DNA of 41,880 nt, taken from assembly GCF_000388115.1 (NCBI RefSeq), contig NZ_AQGQ01000012.1, forward strand, positions 1 through 41,880. The letters are read 5' to 3'. The notes under the pieces are model-generated. The model saw nothing but the letters and a program-made list of their open reading frames with translations, made no database searches and was not told where the DNA came from. Position numbers and translations under genes: made by a program. This DNA comes from Aeromonas molluscorum 848. Lineage in GTDB: Bacteria; Pseudomonadota; Gammaproteobacteria; Enterobacterales; Aeromonadaceae. This document shows, piece by piece, positions 23,937 through 32,863 of the stretch (the stretch's first letter is position 1; each line of letters begins with the position of its first letter).

Positions 23937-24003
23937 AAAAAAAGGAGCCCCGCCTGTTTTTTCATCATAACCAGTGGTTTTAGCTGGTCTGGCGCGGGTG
24001 CTC
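23937..24003 (-). terminator. Terminator of trmN6
   Basis: On the minus strand GAGCACCCGCGCC pairs, with single-base bulges, with GGCGGGGCTC. An inner ACCAG/CTGGT stem lies between, and a run of seven T follows. It lies about 50-110 bp past the trmN6 stop. It could also act as an attenuator in front of brnQ if transcription continued, but a brnQ promoter candidate (TATAAC, complement of 23894-23899) lies downstream of it. Confidence 0.65.
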
Positions 24004-24050
24004 ATTTAAGTGTCAGCATAATGATGTGGAAAAATAGTTCAAGACGAAAT

Positions 24051-24761
24051 TTACATCTTCAAATAGAAGGAGGCCGTCAGTTGGACATATCTGTTGGAAT
24101 AGCCTCCATCAGCAGAATGGATCACAATTTCATCTCGCTCATACCTGTTTAATTCTCTGCTTAGCAGCAGTAAAACACGATTTGCCGCTTTTCCATCTTT
24201 GGTGATAACAGCTACATAACAAAGTTCATGCAGATCATAGTTCGGCAAAATGGATATTATTTCATCAGCCAACGCCGTCGGCAGCACCAGTGCAACCCGT
24301 CCCCGGGGTGCAAGCAGACGAGCACAGGTATCGAGCAGGTCCTGACTATCGAGCGCCCCCCTGTGCCTGGCCTGAGCCCTGGCGGGATCCGCAAACGTCT
24401 GGCCGGCCCCAAAATAGGGGGGGTTGGAGACGATGAGGTCATAGGGTTCCGCTTCATGCAGCTGTATGGCGCCTTCCTCCATCCGCACCCGGGCAGACCA
24501 GGGCGAGGACAGTACATTATGCCGCGCCTGAGTCACGGCGTCCCTGTCGAGCTCTACCCCGGTTATCTCGCAATCAGGGCCACTGCGCTGGGCCAGCATC
24601 AGGGCGATAAGGCCGCTACCACTGCCGATATCCAGCACCCGCCGCACCCCGTCGAGCGGAGCCCAGGCACCGAGCAATATGCCATCCGTGCCCACCTTCA
24701 TGGCGCAGCGGTCATGGTCGATATGAAACTGTTTGAAGGTAAAACCACGGCTCCGGACCAT
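24051..24761 (-). CDS. trmN6: tRNA1(Val) (adenine(37)-N6)-methyltransferase TrmN6 (YfiC)
   Basis: A 236-residue class I SAM-dependent methyltransferase that makes m6A37 in tRNA-Val. It starts with the family's FTFKQFHIDHDRCAMKVGTDGILLG. The SAM-binding motif DIGSGSG is at 44-50, the acidic residue in GVELD at 69-72, and the catalytic N6-adenine motif NPPY at 113-116. It faces srmB, the same arrangement as yfiC-srmB in E. coli. All motifs look intact. Confidence 0.94.
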   Translation of the reverse strand: MVRSRGFTFKQFHIDHDRCAMKVGTDGILLGAWAPLDGVRRVLDIGSGSGLIALMLAQRSGPDCEITGVELDRDAVTQARHNVLSSPWSARVRMEEGAIQLHEAEPYDLIVSNPPYFGAGQTFADPARAQARHRGALDSQDLLDTCARLLAPRGRVALVLPTALADEIISILPNYDLHELCYVAVITKDGKAANRVLLLLSRELNRYERDEIVIHSADGGYSNRYVQLTASFYLKM

Positions 24762-24880
24762 ATGGCCCCCTGCTCTGGGAAAAAAGGGTCGGCGATTATA
24801 GCCAGTTCCCGCCGCCAGCCATAGGAGACGACGACATAATCGCCTATAATCTGCCGTTTCCTTAATGACCGAGCATTGCC

Positions 24881-26104
24881 ATGAGCCAATCCTTTGATGA
24901 TTTCGACCTGAATCCCGCCCTCAACCGGGCCCTGGCCGAGATGGGGTTTACCCGTCCAACCACCATTCAGCAGATGGTGCTGGAACCCGCACTGGAGGGT
25001 CGTGACATCCTGGCCTCGGCACCGACCGGTACCGGCAAGACTGCCGCATTCCTGCTGCCAGCCCTGCAGCACCTGCTCGACTTCCCGCGCCGCAAGCCGG
25101 GCCCCTGCCGCATGCTGATCCTCACCCCGACTCGCGAGCTGGCGTTGCAGATCACGGCCCACGCCAAGGCCCTGGCGGTGCACACTCACATCAGTATCGA
25201 GACCATCATCGGTGGTGTCAGTCATGACGAGCAGCTGCCTGCCCTGACCAAGACCACCGACATCGTGGTCGCCACCCCGGGACGCCTGCTCGAATACATT
25301 GAGCGGGAAGAGTTCGAGGGGCACGACATCGAGATCCTGGTGCTCGATGAAGCAGATCGCATGCTGGACATGGGCTTCATCAAGGATGTAAATCGCATCG
25401 TCGAAGAGGCGCGCTATCGCAAACACAGCATGCTCTTCTCCGCCACTCTGGAAGGGGCCGGTCTCACCAAGTTTGCCAACGAGATCCTCAAGGATCCGGT
25501 CGAGCTGCATGCCGAGCCGCCGCGCAGCGAGCGCCGTCCCATCACCCAGTGGGTGCATCTGGCCGATGACGCCAACCACAAGCTGGCGCTGCTGATCCAC
25601 ATTCTAAAAGATCCGGAAACCCAGAAGGCCATCGTCTTCGTGCGCACCCGCGAGCGCCTGGCCGAACTCTCTGGCCAGTTGCAGGCGGCCGGCATTTCCT
25701 GTGCCTGGATCCGTGGCGAGATGGAACAGAGCAAGCGCATCGAGTCGATCCGCAAATTCCACGCGGGCGAAGTCCCCTTCCTCATCGCCACCGACGTCGC
25801 CGCCCGCGGCATAGACTTGCCCAACGTCAGCCATGTCATCAACTACGACATGCCCTACGGCACCGACGTCTATGTACACCGTATCGGCCGTACCGGCCGC
25901 GCGGGCAACCGTGGTTGCGCCATCAGTCTGGTTGAAGCCCATGACATGGCCATCGTCGCCAAAATTGAACGCTACACCGAAGAGCGCCTCAAGCGCCGGG
26001 TGATCGACGAACTGCGCCCCAAGCACAAAGAAGCTCGGGTGCCAGTGAAAAAGAAAAAGCCCAAGGATGCCAAGAAGAAATCGGCGAAGAAGAAAAAGAA
26101 ATAA
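24881..26104 (+). CDS. srmB: ATP-dependent RNA helicase SrmB (DEAD-box)
   Basis: A 407-residue DEAD-box helicase that helps early assembly of the 50S ribosomal subunit. The motifs are in order: Q-motif region FTRPTTIQQ, Walker A APTGTGKT, Ia PTRELALQ, TPGRLLEY, DEAD in VLDEADRM, SAT, then in the second RecA domain VFVRTRERLAEL, ATDVAARGID and HRIGRTGRAG. The C-terminal tail after about residue 370 is almost all Lys/Ala and probably binds RNA. The divergent trmN6 neighbour supports SrmB over RhlE or other paralogues. Confidence 0.93.
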   Translation: MSQSFDDFDLNPALNRALAEMGFTRPTTIQQMVLEPALEGRDILASAPTGTGKTAAFLLPALQHLLDFPRRKPGPCRMLILTPTRELALQITAHAKALAVHTHISIETIIGGVSHDEQLPALTKTTDIVVATPGRLLEYIEREEFEGHDIEILVLDEADRMLDMGFIKDVNRIVEEARYRKHSMLFSATLEGAGLTKFANEILKDPVELHAEPPRSERRPITQWVHLADDANHKLALLIHILKDPETQKAIVFVRTRERLAELSGQLQAAGISCAWIRGEMEQSKRIESIRKFHAGEVPFLIATDVAARGIDLPNVSHVINYDMPYGTDVYVHRIGRTGRAGNRGCAISLVEAHDMAIVAKIERYTEERLKRRVIDELRPKHKEARVPVKKKKPKDAKKKSAKKKKK

Positions 26105-26121
26105 TCCAGCGCCAGCTTCCC

Positions 26122-26145
26122 AGCGGCCATCTTCGGATGGCCGCT
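26122..26145 (+). terminator. Hairpin with TTCG loop after srmB
   Basis: A 10-bp perfect stem AGCGGCCATC / GATGGCCGCT closed by a stable TTCG tetraloop, 17 bp after the srmB stop. It is followed by TGTCTATC, a poor T-run, so termination may be partial. Confidence 0.7.
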
Positions 26146-26224
26146 TGTCTATCCGCTTACCGATGGCTGGGGATATTGCCGATTCAGATCCAGCCACATA
26201 CGCGATGGGTGACCCACAGACAAG

Positions 26225-26251
26225 AAAAAAGCCGACGCATAGACGTCGGCT
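26225..26251 (-). terminator. Terminator of the pilT-pilU-yaaA transcript
   Basis: On the minus strand AGCCGACG / CGTCGGCT with a 6-nt loop is followed by TTTTTTCTTG. It lies about 75 bp past the yaaA stop. Confidence 0.88.
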
Positions 26252-26325
26252 AATAAAAAGTGCTTACAACAGAGGATTCACATATTAAGACCCGGGGTCT
26301 AATGATTGGTTCCCCCTTAATTCAA

Positions 26326-27099
26326 TTAATTTTCCGAACGTTTGAACATCAGGGTACGTTCGTCCGACTCATCGGCCACGAAGCGGTAGCCATTGCTATC
26401 GAAACCGGTCAGCTGTTCGACCCGGGTCAGGCGGTGTTTGATGATGTAGCGGGCCATCATGCCTCGCGCCTTCTTGGCATAGAAGCTGATGATCTTGAAC
26501 TGGCCGTTCTTCTCATCCTTGAAGACGGGTGTCACTATCTGGCCATTGAGCACCTTGGGACGCACCGACTTGAAGTACTCGTCAGACGCCAGGTTGATGA
26601 GCACGTTATCCCCCTGCGCGGCCAAAGCACCATTGAGCTGCTTGGTGATGATCTCTCCCCAGAACTGATAAAGATCCTTGCCCCGCTCGTTGTCTAGCCG
26701 GATCCCCATTTCGAGGCGATACGCCATCATCAGATCCAGGGGGCGCAGTACGCCGTACAGACCGGACAGCATGCGTAAATGCGCTTGTGCAAACTCGAAG
26801 TCTCCCTCCTCGAAATCTTCTGCTGCCAGACCGGTATACACATCGCCCTTGAATGCCAGAATGGCCTGGCGCGCATTGGCCGGAGTGAAATGGGGTTGCC
26901 AGTCGGCAAAGCGGGCGGCATTGAGGCCGGAGAGCTTGTCGCTGATCTTCATCAGGCTCGCTATCTGGTCCGGGCTCAGTTGCCGGGCCCGCTCGATAAG
27001 GCGGGCGGAGTGATCCAGCAATTCGGGTTGGGTAAAACGGGGGGTCGCCAGCGGCGACTCGAAATCCAGCGTCTTGGCCGGGGAAACCACAATCAGCAT
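26326..27099 (-). CDS. yaaA: Peroxide stress protein YaaA
   Basis: A 257-residue YaaA/UPF0246 protein; in E. coli it lowers free intracellular iron during hydrogen peroxide stress and binds DNA. The start [19 protein letters not shown] is the family signature, and further conserved blocks are [47 protein letters not shown] and [12 protein letters not shown]. The length is usual. It follows pilU by 33 bp on the same strand and may be co-transcribed with pilT-pilU, which is not the E. coli context. Confidence 0.95.
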   Translation of the reverse strand: MLIVVSPAKTLDFESPLATPRFTQPELLDHSARLIERARQLSPDQIASLMKISDKLSGLNAARFADWQPHFTPANARQAILAFKGDVYTGLAAEDFEEGDFEFAQAHLRMLSGLYGVLRPLDLMMAYRLEMGIRLDNERGKDLYQFWGEIITKQLNGALAAQGDNVLINLASDEYFKSVRPKVLNGQIVTPVFKDEKNGQFKIISFYAKKARGMMARYIIKHRLTRVEQLTGFDSNGYRFVADESDERTLMFKRSEN

Positions 27100-27132
27100 A
27101 ACGGTCCTATCTCAAGGGAGGGGCCCAGGCCC

Positions 27133-28242
27133 CTATTCATCCACAGTCACGCCCTCCAGCGTACCAGAATCCCGGTCACCCTTGCCCGACAACTTGATCT
27201 GCAGGCGCAGATCGTTGGCGGAATCCGCATGGGCCAGCGCCTCGTCAAAGCCGATGCGACCGGCCATGAACAGCTGAAACAACCCCTGATCAAAGGTCTG
27301 CATGCCCAGCTCGGGCGATTTGGTCATCACCTCCTTGAGCCTGTGCAACTCCCCCTTGCGGATGATGTCGGTGATGATGGGGGTATTGAGCATCACCTCG
27401 AACACAGGGCAACGCCGCTGGCCGTCGAGGGCCGGCAGCAGCTGCTGAGCTATGATGCCGCGCAGGTTGAAGGAGAGATCAAACAGCAGCTGGCGGTGCT
27501 TCTCGGTCGGCACCAGGTGCAAGATACGGTCTATGGCCTGGTTGGCGTTGTTGGCGTGCAGGGTGGCGAGGCAGAGATGACCCGTCTCGGCAAACTGCAG
27601 TGCGAACTCCATGGTCTCTGAACTGCGGATCTCGCCGATCAGGATCACGTCCGGAGCCTGGCGCAGCGAACTCTTGAGCGCGGCATCGAACGAAGCGGTA
27701 TCTATGCCCACCTCCCGCTGGGTGATGAGGCAGTGGCCATGCTGATGCACGAACTCCACCGGGTCTTCCACCGTCAAGATGTGGCCAGTGCTGTGCTGGT
27801 TGCGAAATCCTATCATGGCCGCCTGGGTGGTCGTCTTGCCGGTCCCCGTCGCCCCGACAAACAGCACCAGCCCCCGCTTGGCCATACCGATCTCTTTGAG
27901 GATGTCGGGAAGCCCCAGCTCCTCGAAGGTCGGGATCCGCGTCTCGATACGCCGTAATACCATGCCAGGCAAGGCCTGCTGCCAGAAGGCACTGACCCGA
28001 AAACGCCCAAGGTCCGGCCTGTGAATGGCGTAGTTCGCCTCCTGGGTCATCATGAAATGCTCAAGGCGCTCCGGGCTCAGCGTCTCCCGGATCAGTGCCA
28101 GAGTCTGCGCCTCATCGAGCACAGTCTCCTCCACCGGAGAGAGGCGTCCATCCACCTTGACGATGGGGCGACTGCCCACTGTGACGAACAGATCCGAACC
28201 TTGTCGTTCCACCAGATGTGCCAACAACGCCTCGAGTTTCAT
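27133..28242 (-). CDS. pilU: Type IV pilus retraction accessory ATPase PilU
   Basis: A 369-residue secretion-type ATPase, a paralogue of PilT that works together with it in pilus retraction and twitching. Walker A is GATGTGKTT, the Walker B/Asp-box region ILTVEDPVEFVHQHGHCLITQREVG is clear, and the His-box lies in ETGHLCLATLHANNANQAIDRI. PilU differs from PilT in its longer C-terminal tail (LSGKGDRDSGTLEGVTVDE here). It starts 8 bp after the pilT stop. Distal pilus genes (pilMNOPQ, pilA) are not in the window. Confidence 0.94.
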   Translation of the reverse strand: MKLEALLAHLVERQGSDLFVTVGSRPIVKVDGRLSPVEETVLDEAQTLALIRETLSPERLEHFMMTQEANYAIHRPDLGRFRVSAFWQQALPGMVLRRIETRIPTFEELGLPDILKEIGMAKRGLVLFVGATGTGKTTTQAAMIGFRNQHSTGHILTVEDPVEFVHQHGHCLITQREVGIDTASFDAALKSSLRQAPDVILIGEIRSSETMEFALQFAETGHLCLATLHANNANQAIDRILHLVPTEKHRQLLFDLSFNLRGIIAQQLLPALDGQRRCPVFEVMLNTPIITDIIRKGELHRLKEVMTKSPELGMQTFDQGLFQLFMAGRIGFDEALAHADSANDLRLQIKLSGKGDRDSGTLEGVTVDE

Positions 28243-28250
28243 AATCGCTC

Positions 28251-29285
28251 CTAGATAGAGTTGGGGTCCACCGCCTTGGCCTTGGCATCCAGGGAGGCCA
28301 CTGTGCCGCGGCTCACCAGCTGCTTGAGGCTCTGATCCATGGTTTGCATGCCGTGTATCATGCCGGTCTGGATCACGGAGTAGAGCTGGGCCACCTTGTC
28401 TTCGCGGATGAGATTGCGCACCGCAGGTATGCCCAGCATGATCTCGTGAGCCGCCACCCGCCCGCCGCCGATCCGCTTGAGCAGCGTCTGGGAGATGACG
28501 GCCCGCAGGGATTCGGACAGCATGGATCGCACCATGTCTTTTTCCGCGCCGGGAAAGACGTCAATGATGCGGTCTATGGTCTTGGCCGCCGACGAGGTAT
28601 GCAAGGTGCCGAACACCAGATGACCTGTCTCGGCTGCCGTCATGGCAAGGCGAATGGTCTCGAGGTCGCGCATCTCACCCACCAGAATGATGTCCGGATC
28701 TTCCCGCAGTGCCGAGCGCAAGGCATTAGAGAAGCTCTTGGTATCCCGGTGCACCTCACGCTGGTTGACCAGGCAGCGTTTGTTCTCATGGACGAATTCG
28801 ATGGGGTCTTCGATGGTGAGGATATGGTGATGGAAGTTCTCGTTGATGTAATTGACCATCGCCGCCAGCGTGGTGGACTTGCCCGAACCGGTTGGCCCGG
28901 TCACCAGCACCAGACCGCGCGGATACTCAGCTATCTTCTGGAAAATATCGGGGGCATCGAGCTCTTCCAGACTCAACACTGTACTGGGGATGGTGCGGAA
29001 TACGGCGCCAGCGCCACGGGATTGCTGGAAGGCGTTGACCCGAAAACGTGCCATGTTGGGCACCTCGAACGAGAAATCGACCTCGAAATGCTCTTCCAGC
29101 TCCTTGCGTTGATGGTCGTTCATGATGTCATAGATAAGGGCGTGTACTTCCCGCTGATCCAGGGCTGGCAAATTGATCTTGCGCACCTCGCCATCAACCC
29201 TGATCATCGGTGGGACCCCGGCCGAGAGATGTAGATCCGAGGCATTATGTTTTACACTAAAGGCCAATAACTCTGTGATATCCAT
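28251..29285 (-). CDS. pilT: Type IV pilus retraction ATPase PilT
   Basis: A 344-residue hexameric ATPase that disassembles the pilus fibre and drives twitching and DNA uptake. MDITELLAFSVKHNASDLHLSAGVPPMIRVDGE is the usual PilT start. Walker A is GPTGSGKST, Walker B region ILVGEMRD, Asp-box ILTIEDPIEFVHENKRCLVNQREV, His-box ETGHLVFGTLHTSSAAKTIDRI, and AIRNLI-like AVRNLIREDK near the end. It is divergent from yggS with about 40 bp between starts, the conserved order in many gammaproteobacteria. Confidence 0.96.
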   Translation of the reverse strand: MDITELLAFSVKHNASDLHLSAGVPPMIRVDGEVRKINLPALDQREVHALIYDIMNDHQRKELEEHFEVDFSFEVPNMARFRVNAFQQSRGAGAVFRTIPSTVLSLEELDAPDIFQKIAEYPRGLVLVTGPTGSGKSTTLAAMVNYINENFHHHILTIEDPIEFVHENKRCLVNQREVHRDTKSFSNALRSALREDPDIILVGEMRDLETIRLAMTAAETGHLVFGTLHTSSAAKTIDRIIDVFPGAEKDMVRSMLSESLRAVISQTLLKRIGGGRVAAHEIMLGIPAVRNLIREDKVAQLYSVIQTGMIHGMQTMDQSLKQLVSRGTVASLDAKAKAVDPNSI

Positions 29286-29324
29286 AGACTTGTCATTCTC
29301 CCATCACAAGATCGTTAACGAAAT

Positions 29325-30026
29325 ATGAGCCAGATTTCCCAACAGCTTATTCAGGTCAGGAAACGCATTCAGCTGGCCGCCGACTCGGCCGGACGGGATC
29401 CGAACCTGATCCGCCTGCTCGCCGTCAGCAAGACCAAACCCCTCGCGGCCATCCAGGATGCCTATGATGCCGGACAGCGCTGCTTCGGTGAATCCTACGC
29501 CCAGGAAGCCTGCACCAAGATAGACTCCCTGCGCGACCAGACGGGCTATGCCGATATAGAATGGCACTTTATCGGCCCCTTGCAGTCGAACAAGTCCAAG
29601 CAGGTGGCAGAGCATTTCGATTGGGTCCAAAGCATCGATCGCGACAAGCTGATCGAGCGGCTCTCCCGACAGCGACCGGCGCAGCTTGCGCCGCTAAATA
29701 TCTGTCTGCAAATCAATATTAGCGGAGAGAGCAGCAAATCCGGTACGTCAGAACAAGAGATTTTCCGGCTGGCTCAGCTGGTCAATCAATCAGAACGTCT
29801 GGTGTTGCGTGGTCTGATGGCCATTCCACAGCACACTCAAGATCACGACATATTGGCGCAGCAGATGCTGCGTATGCAGGCTCTGTTCACCCGGCTTGCG
29901 CAACAATACCCCACTGTAGATACCCTCTCGATGGGCATGACGGAAGATTTGGATCTCGCCATCTTGCACGGCAGTACCATAGTGAGGGTTGGTACCGCCA
30001 TCTTCGGTGCCCGCGATTACCCCTGA
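29325..30026 (+). CDS. yggS: PLP homeostasis protein YggS
   Basis: A 233-residue single-domain TIM-barrel protein (COG0325) that carries pyridoxal phosphate and keeps the PLP pool balanced; it has no known catalytic activity. The PLP lysine is in LLAVSKTKPL (about residue 36), with FGESYAQEA, EWHFIGPLQSNK, QINISGESSKSG, GLMAIP and the phosphate-binding LSMGMTEDLDLAI and VRVGTAIFG. The length is usual. It is the first gene of the yggS-proC-yggT-yggU series; upstream it faces pilT. Confidence 0.96.
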   Translation: MSQISQQLIQVRKRIQLAADSAGRDPNLIRLLAVSKTKPLAAIQDAYDAGQRCFGESYAQEACTKIDSLRDQTGYADIEWHFIGPLQSNKSKQVAEHFDWVQSIDRDKLIERLSRQRPAQLAPLNICLQINISGESSKSGTSEQEIFRLAQLVNQSERLVLRGLMAIPQHTQDHDILAQQMLRMQALFTRLAQQYPTVDTLSMGMTEDLDLAILHGSTIVRVGTAIFGARDYP

Positions 30027-30135
30027 CAGGCGCCCTGGCACATCACTCGCAAGAGGGCCTGGCGCCTGGTCACATGAGCCAAAATGGGGCTCATTGCTGC
30101 GGCAGGCCCACAGACATCATCAGCAGGAGAGCTTG

Positions 30136-30960
30136 ATGCAACACAGAACCATCGCTTTTATCGGGGCGGGCAACATGAGCCGCAGTATCATTGCCGGGCT
30201 CCATCAATCGGGTTATCCGGCAGATAGGATCCTGGCCGCCAACCCCAGTCGCCCCAAACTCGATGCGCTGGCCCAACAATTTGGGATCGGCATCAGCCAG
30301 GATAACGCCGAGGTCGCCAGAATGAGTGACGTCATAGTACTGGCGGTCAAGCCGCAACTGATGGCTGCCATGCTGGCGGGCCTGGTCAGCGAATTGGGCT
30401 CATTGGGCGGCAAGCTGCTCATCTCCATCGCGGCCGGCATCCGAGTCGAGCGCCTGAGCGAAATGGCCGGCGGTCATACCCGAATCATCCGCACCATGCC
30501 CAACACCCCTTCTCTGTTGGGGCTGGGTATGACGGGCCTCTATGCCCCGGCTGGCATAGACGCAGAGGATCGCCACTATGCCGAGCAGTTGATGCAAGCG
30601 GTCGGCAAGACCCTCTGGGTCGAACAGGAGTCTGGTATCAATGGCGTCATCGCCGCCGCCGGCAGTGCCCCTGCCTACTTCTTCCTGTTTATGCAGGCCA
30701 TTGCCGAACAGGCCGAGGCCATGGGCTTTAGTCCGGAGCAGGCTCGTTTGCTGGTGCAGCAGACAGCCCTTGGTGCCGCAGCCATGGTGGAACAGAATCC
30801 TCAGCTGTCGCTGCAAAGCCTGCGTGAACAGGTGACCAGCAAAGGTGGTACAACGGCCGAGGCCGTACGCACTTTCCAGGAGCAAGGCTTGCTGCCGCTC
30901 ACCGCCAACGCCATGCAGGCCGCCGTTACCCGCGCCGCCGAGATGGAAAACCTCTTCTAA
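30136..30960 (+). CDS. proC: Pyrroline-5-carboxylate reductase ProC
   Basis: A 274-residue enzyme for the last step of proline synthesis, reducing 1-pyrroline-5-carboxylate with NAD(P)H. The Rossmann motif is FIGAGNMSRSIIAGL (about 8-22). AVKPQ, RTMPNTPSLLGLGMTGLY and the P5CR signature region ending VTSKGGTTAEAVRTF follow. The start at 30136 has AGGAGA in front; the frame is open upstream but without homology. It lies 109 bp after yggS and 13 bp before yggT. Confidence 0.96.
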   Translation: MQHRTIAFIGAGNMSRSIIAGLHQSGYPADRILAANPSRPKLDALAQQFGIGISQDNAEVARMSDVIVLAVKPQLMAAMLAGLVSELGSLGGKLLISIAAGIRVERLSEMAGGHTRIIRTMPNTPSLLGLGMTGLYAPAGIDAEDRHYAEQLMQAVGKTLWVEQESGINGVIAAAGSAPAYFFLFMQAIAEQAEAMGFSPEQARLLVQQTALGAAAMVEQNPQLSLQSLREQVTSKGGTTAEAVRTFQEQGLLPLTANAMQAAVTRAAEMENLF

Positions 30961-30973
30961 ACCAGGAGTCCAG

Positions 30974-31525
30974 ATGAACACTGCTTACTTTTTGATTAAC
31001 ACCGTCTTCGATCTCTACCTCATGGTGGTACTGCTGCGCGTCTGGCTGCAGTGGGCGCGGGCCGACTTCTACAACCCCATGAGCCAGATGGTGGTCAAGC
31101 TGACCAACCCGCTGGTCGTGCCCATGCGCCGGCTCATCCCGAGTCTGGGTAGCCTGGATCTCGCCTCGGTGGTATTGGCACTGCTGATAGCCTTCGCCAA
31201 GCTGGCCCTGCTCAAGACCATGAACGTCATGGTCGCCGATTGGCTGACCCTGGGCCTGTTTGCCCTGCTGACCGTGCTGAAGAAAGCAGGCTCCATGATC
31301 TTCTGGATCCTGTTGATCCGCGCCATCCTGAGTTGGGTCAGCCAGGGTCGCAACCCCATCGAATACGTGATGCATCAGCTCACCGAGCCCTTCCTGGCCC
31401 CCATTCGCCGCATCTTGCCAGCACTCGGCGGCCTGGATCTCTCCGTACTGGTCGCCTTTATTGGCCTGCAGGCCATAAACTATCTGTTAGGTGATCTGTT
31501 TGGTCAGCTGTGGTGGATGATCTAA
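30974..31525 (+). CDS. yggT: YggT family membrane protein
   Basis: A 183-residue inner-membrane protein with two YGGT repeats. Each has a helix pair with a conserved arginine-containing loop: [39 protein letters not shown] in the first (residues about 17-56), and [38 protein letters not shown] in the second. It has about four or five membrane segments in all. AGGAG precedes the start. Its stop overlaps the yggU start as TAATG, indicating coupling. The function is unsettled; it has been linked to ion homeostasis and cell division. Confidence 0.93.
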   Translation: MNTAYFLINTVFDLYLMVVLLRVWLQWARADFYNPMSQMVVKLTNPLVVPMRRLIPSLGSLDLASVVLALLIAFAKLALLKTMNVMVADWLTLGLFALLTVLKKAGSMIFWILLIRAILSWVSQGRNPIEYVMHQLTEPFLAPIRRILPALGGLDLSVLVAFIGLQAINYLLGDLFGQLWWMI

Positions 31526-31827
31526 TGCCTGCCGTCGCCTGGCAGGATGACGCCCTGGTGCTGCACCTGGTCATTCAACCCAAGGCGAGCCGGGATCAGA
31601 TAGTGGGTCTGCATGGTGAGGAGCTGAAAGTGGCCATTACGGCACCGCCGGTCGATGGGCAGGCCAATGCCCATCTCATCAAGTTTCTGGCCAAGCAATT
31701 CAGGGTCGCAAAGGGGCAGGTACAACTGCTGCGGGGCGAACTGGGTCGACACAAGACGGTGGCGATCGATACGCCCAGGCAGATCCCGGCCGAAATAGCC
31801 GCCCTGCTCCTTGCGATCCCAAGCTAA
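31525..31827 (+). CDS. yggU: YggU family protein (DUF167)
   Basis: A 100-residue DUF167 protein. Core motifs are the opening strands [34 protein letters not shown] and the following KFLAKQFRV, with a late [11 protein letters not shown]. The ATG at 31525 shares its A with the yggT stop codon. The length is usual. Its biochemical role is unknown; the conserved yggT-yggU order suggests a linked job. Confidence 0.93.
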   Translation: MPAVAWQDDALVLHLVIQPKASRDQIVGLHGEELKVAITAPPVDGQANAHLIKFLAKQFRVAKGQVQLLRGELGRHKTVAIDTPRQIPAEIAALLLAIPS

Positions 31828-31848
31828 TTCGATGAGAAGGATGACACG

Positions 31849-32265
31849 ATGAAAACAGCATGGGGTTGCCTGCTGGCCCTCCTGATGACGCTACCGCTGC
31901 ACGCGGAGCAGATGCAGGCGCTCGGCCCTTGGCAGGTTCACTACAACGCCTTCAACTCCAGTTTCCTGACCCCCGAGGTCGCCAAGGCTTACGGACTGGA
32001 GCGCAGCCGTTACAACGGCATTATCAACGTTGCGGTGCAGGACAAGAACGGCAAGGCGCTGGCGGCGGGTCTGACCGGTGAGGCTAAGAACCTGATCGGC
32101 ACCATTCGCACCCTCAACTTCCAGCAAGTGAAGGAGGGGGAAGCCATCTACTATCTGGCGGTACTGCCTTATCGCAATGAAGATACCTACCAGTTCACCA
32201 TCAACATCATGGCGGACGGTCGGCACGAGATCCTCAAGTTCCAGCAGACCTTCTACGTAGACTGA
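31849..32265 (+). CDS. DUF4426 family periplasmic protein
   Basis: A 138-residue protein with a signal peptide (MKTAWGCLLALLMTLPLHA, cut before EQM). The mature part FGPWQVHYNAF-like LGPWQVHYNAFNSSFLTPEVAKAYGLERS and the strand YNGIINVAVQD are typical of DUF4426, which is often found beside yggT-yggU in Vibrio and Pseudomonas. It follows yggU by 21 bp. In Vibrio the next genes would be rdgB and hemW; here a terminator ends the series. The function is unknown. Confidence 0.88.
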   Translation: MKTAWGCLLALLMTLPLHAEQMQALGPWQVHYNAFNSSFLTPEVAKAYGLERSRYNGIINVAVQDKNGKALAAGLTGEAKNLIGTIRTLNFQQVKEGEAIYYLAVLPYRNEDTYQFTINIMADGRHEILKFQQTFYVD

Positions 32266-32288
32266 CCAGCTGGTTGCACATCATAGAC

Positions 32289-32318
32289 AAAAAGGGGCAT
32301 CCGTTTATGCCCCTTTTT
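32289..32318. terminator. Bidirectional terminator after the DUF4426 gene
   Basis: The repeat AAAAAGGGGCAT / ATGCCCCTTTTT has a 6-nt loop. A-run and T-run on opposite sides serve the plus-strand yggS series and the converging minus-strand gene at 32336. Confidence 0.93.
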
Positions 32319-32335
32319 CTATCGAGCTCCTGCCA

Positions 32336-32761
32336 TCAAGGCTCGGGATCGACGAACTGCAACTCGGGGGAATGTGAGGTGAGTACATCGGCGCAATAGT
32401 CCCAGGTCGAGATACGGTAGTGCTGAATGTCGTCATCCAGATGCAGACCATCGGACTCTTGATGAAACCAGCTGGCAAAGCACGACGGCGTGATGAGCTG
32501 GATCTGCTCCTCGATGCTATGACTCTCTTTTCCCTCTGCCAGATCGCAATCTTCCATCACCCGCACCGCCAGGATATGGCGAAAGTGCACGCGACACAGG
32601 GCCAGAGGAGGCAAGTCGATGCTGCGGGCGCGACCAAGCACCACGGTCAATGAGTCACCCCAGATATCCTGATGCAGTTCGGCGACGACAAGACCCGGGG
32701 GAAGTTGACGGGACGGAGCCCAGGGGACGGCGACCTGCCGAATGGCGTTTTTCTGTTCCAT
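32336..32761 (-). CDS. Hypothetical protein of unknown family
   Basis: A 141-residue soluble protein without signal peptide or membrane helix. It is acidic, with a basic, proline-rich N-terminal stretch (VPWAPSRQLPPG) and several Cys, His and Trp residues; visible segments are AELHQDIWGDSLTVVLGRARSIDLP and LHLDDDIQHYRISTWDYCADVL. GGAGG lies 7 bases before the ATG, so translation is likely efficient. A short hairpin (TACAG-TTCG-CTGTA) sits just upstream. It lies downstream of hupA on the same strand but behind hupA's terminator. I do not recognise it. Confidence 0.65.
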   Translation of the reverse strand: MEQKNAIRQVAVPWAPSRQLPPGLVVAELHQDIWGDSLTVVLGRARSIDLPPLALCRVHFRHILAVRVMEDCDLAEGKESHSIEEQIQLITPSCFASWFHQESDGLHLDDDIQHYRISTWDYCADVLTSHSPELQFVDPEP

Positions 32762-32831
32762 CGTCTACCTCCACTACAGCGAACTGTATAACTTGAGTGT
32801 ATCCGAAACGAAAAGCGGTGACAGCGGGAAG

Positions 32832-32857
32832 AAAAAACCCGGCGAGCGCCGGGTTTT
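32832..32857 (-). terminator. Terminator of hupA
   Basis: On the minus strand ACCCGGC and GCCGGGT pair around a 4-nt loop, followed by TTTTTTC. It lies just past the hupA stop. Confidence 0.93.
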
Positions 32858-32863
32858 GGGAGA

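Noticed and set aside
23916-24003. A possible leader peptide and attenuator in front of brnQ (a 30-codon frame from ATG at about 24004, minus strand).
   Set aside because: The peptide is not rich in Leu, Ile or Val, and the hairpin with T-run is better explained as the trmN6 terminator.
32769-32800. A LexA (SOS) box before the unknown gene near hupA.
   Set aside because: The palindrome is ACAG...CTGT, in the wrong order, and the overlapping CTGT-N8 stretch lacks a matching ACAG.
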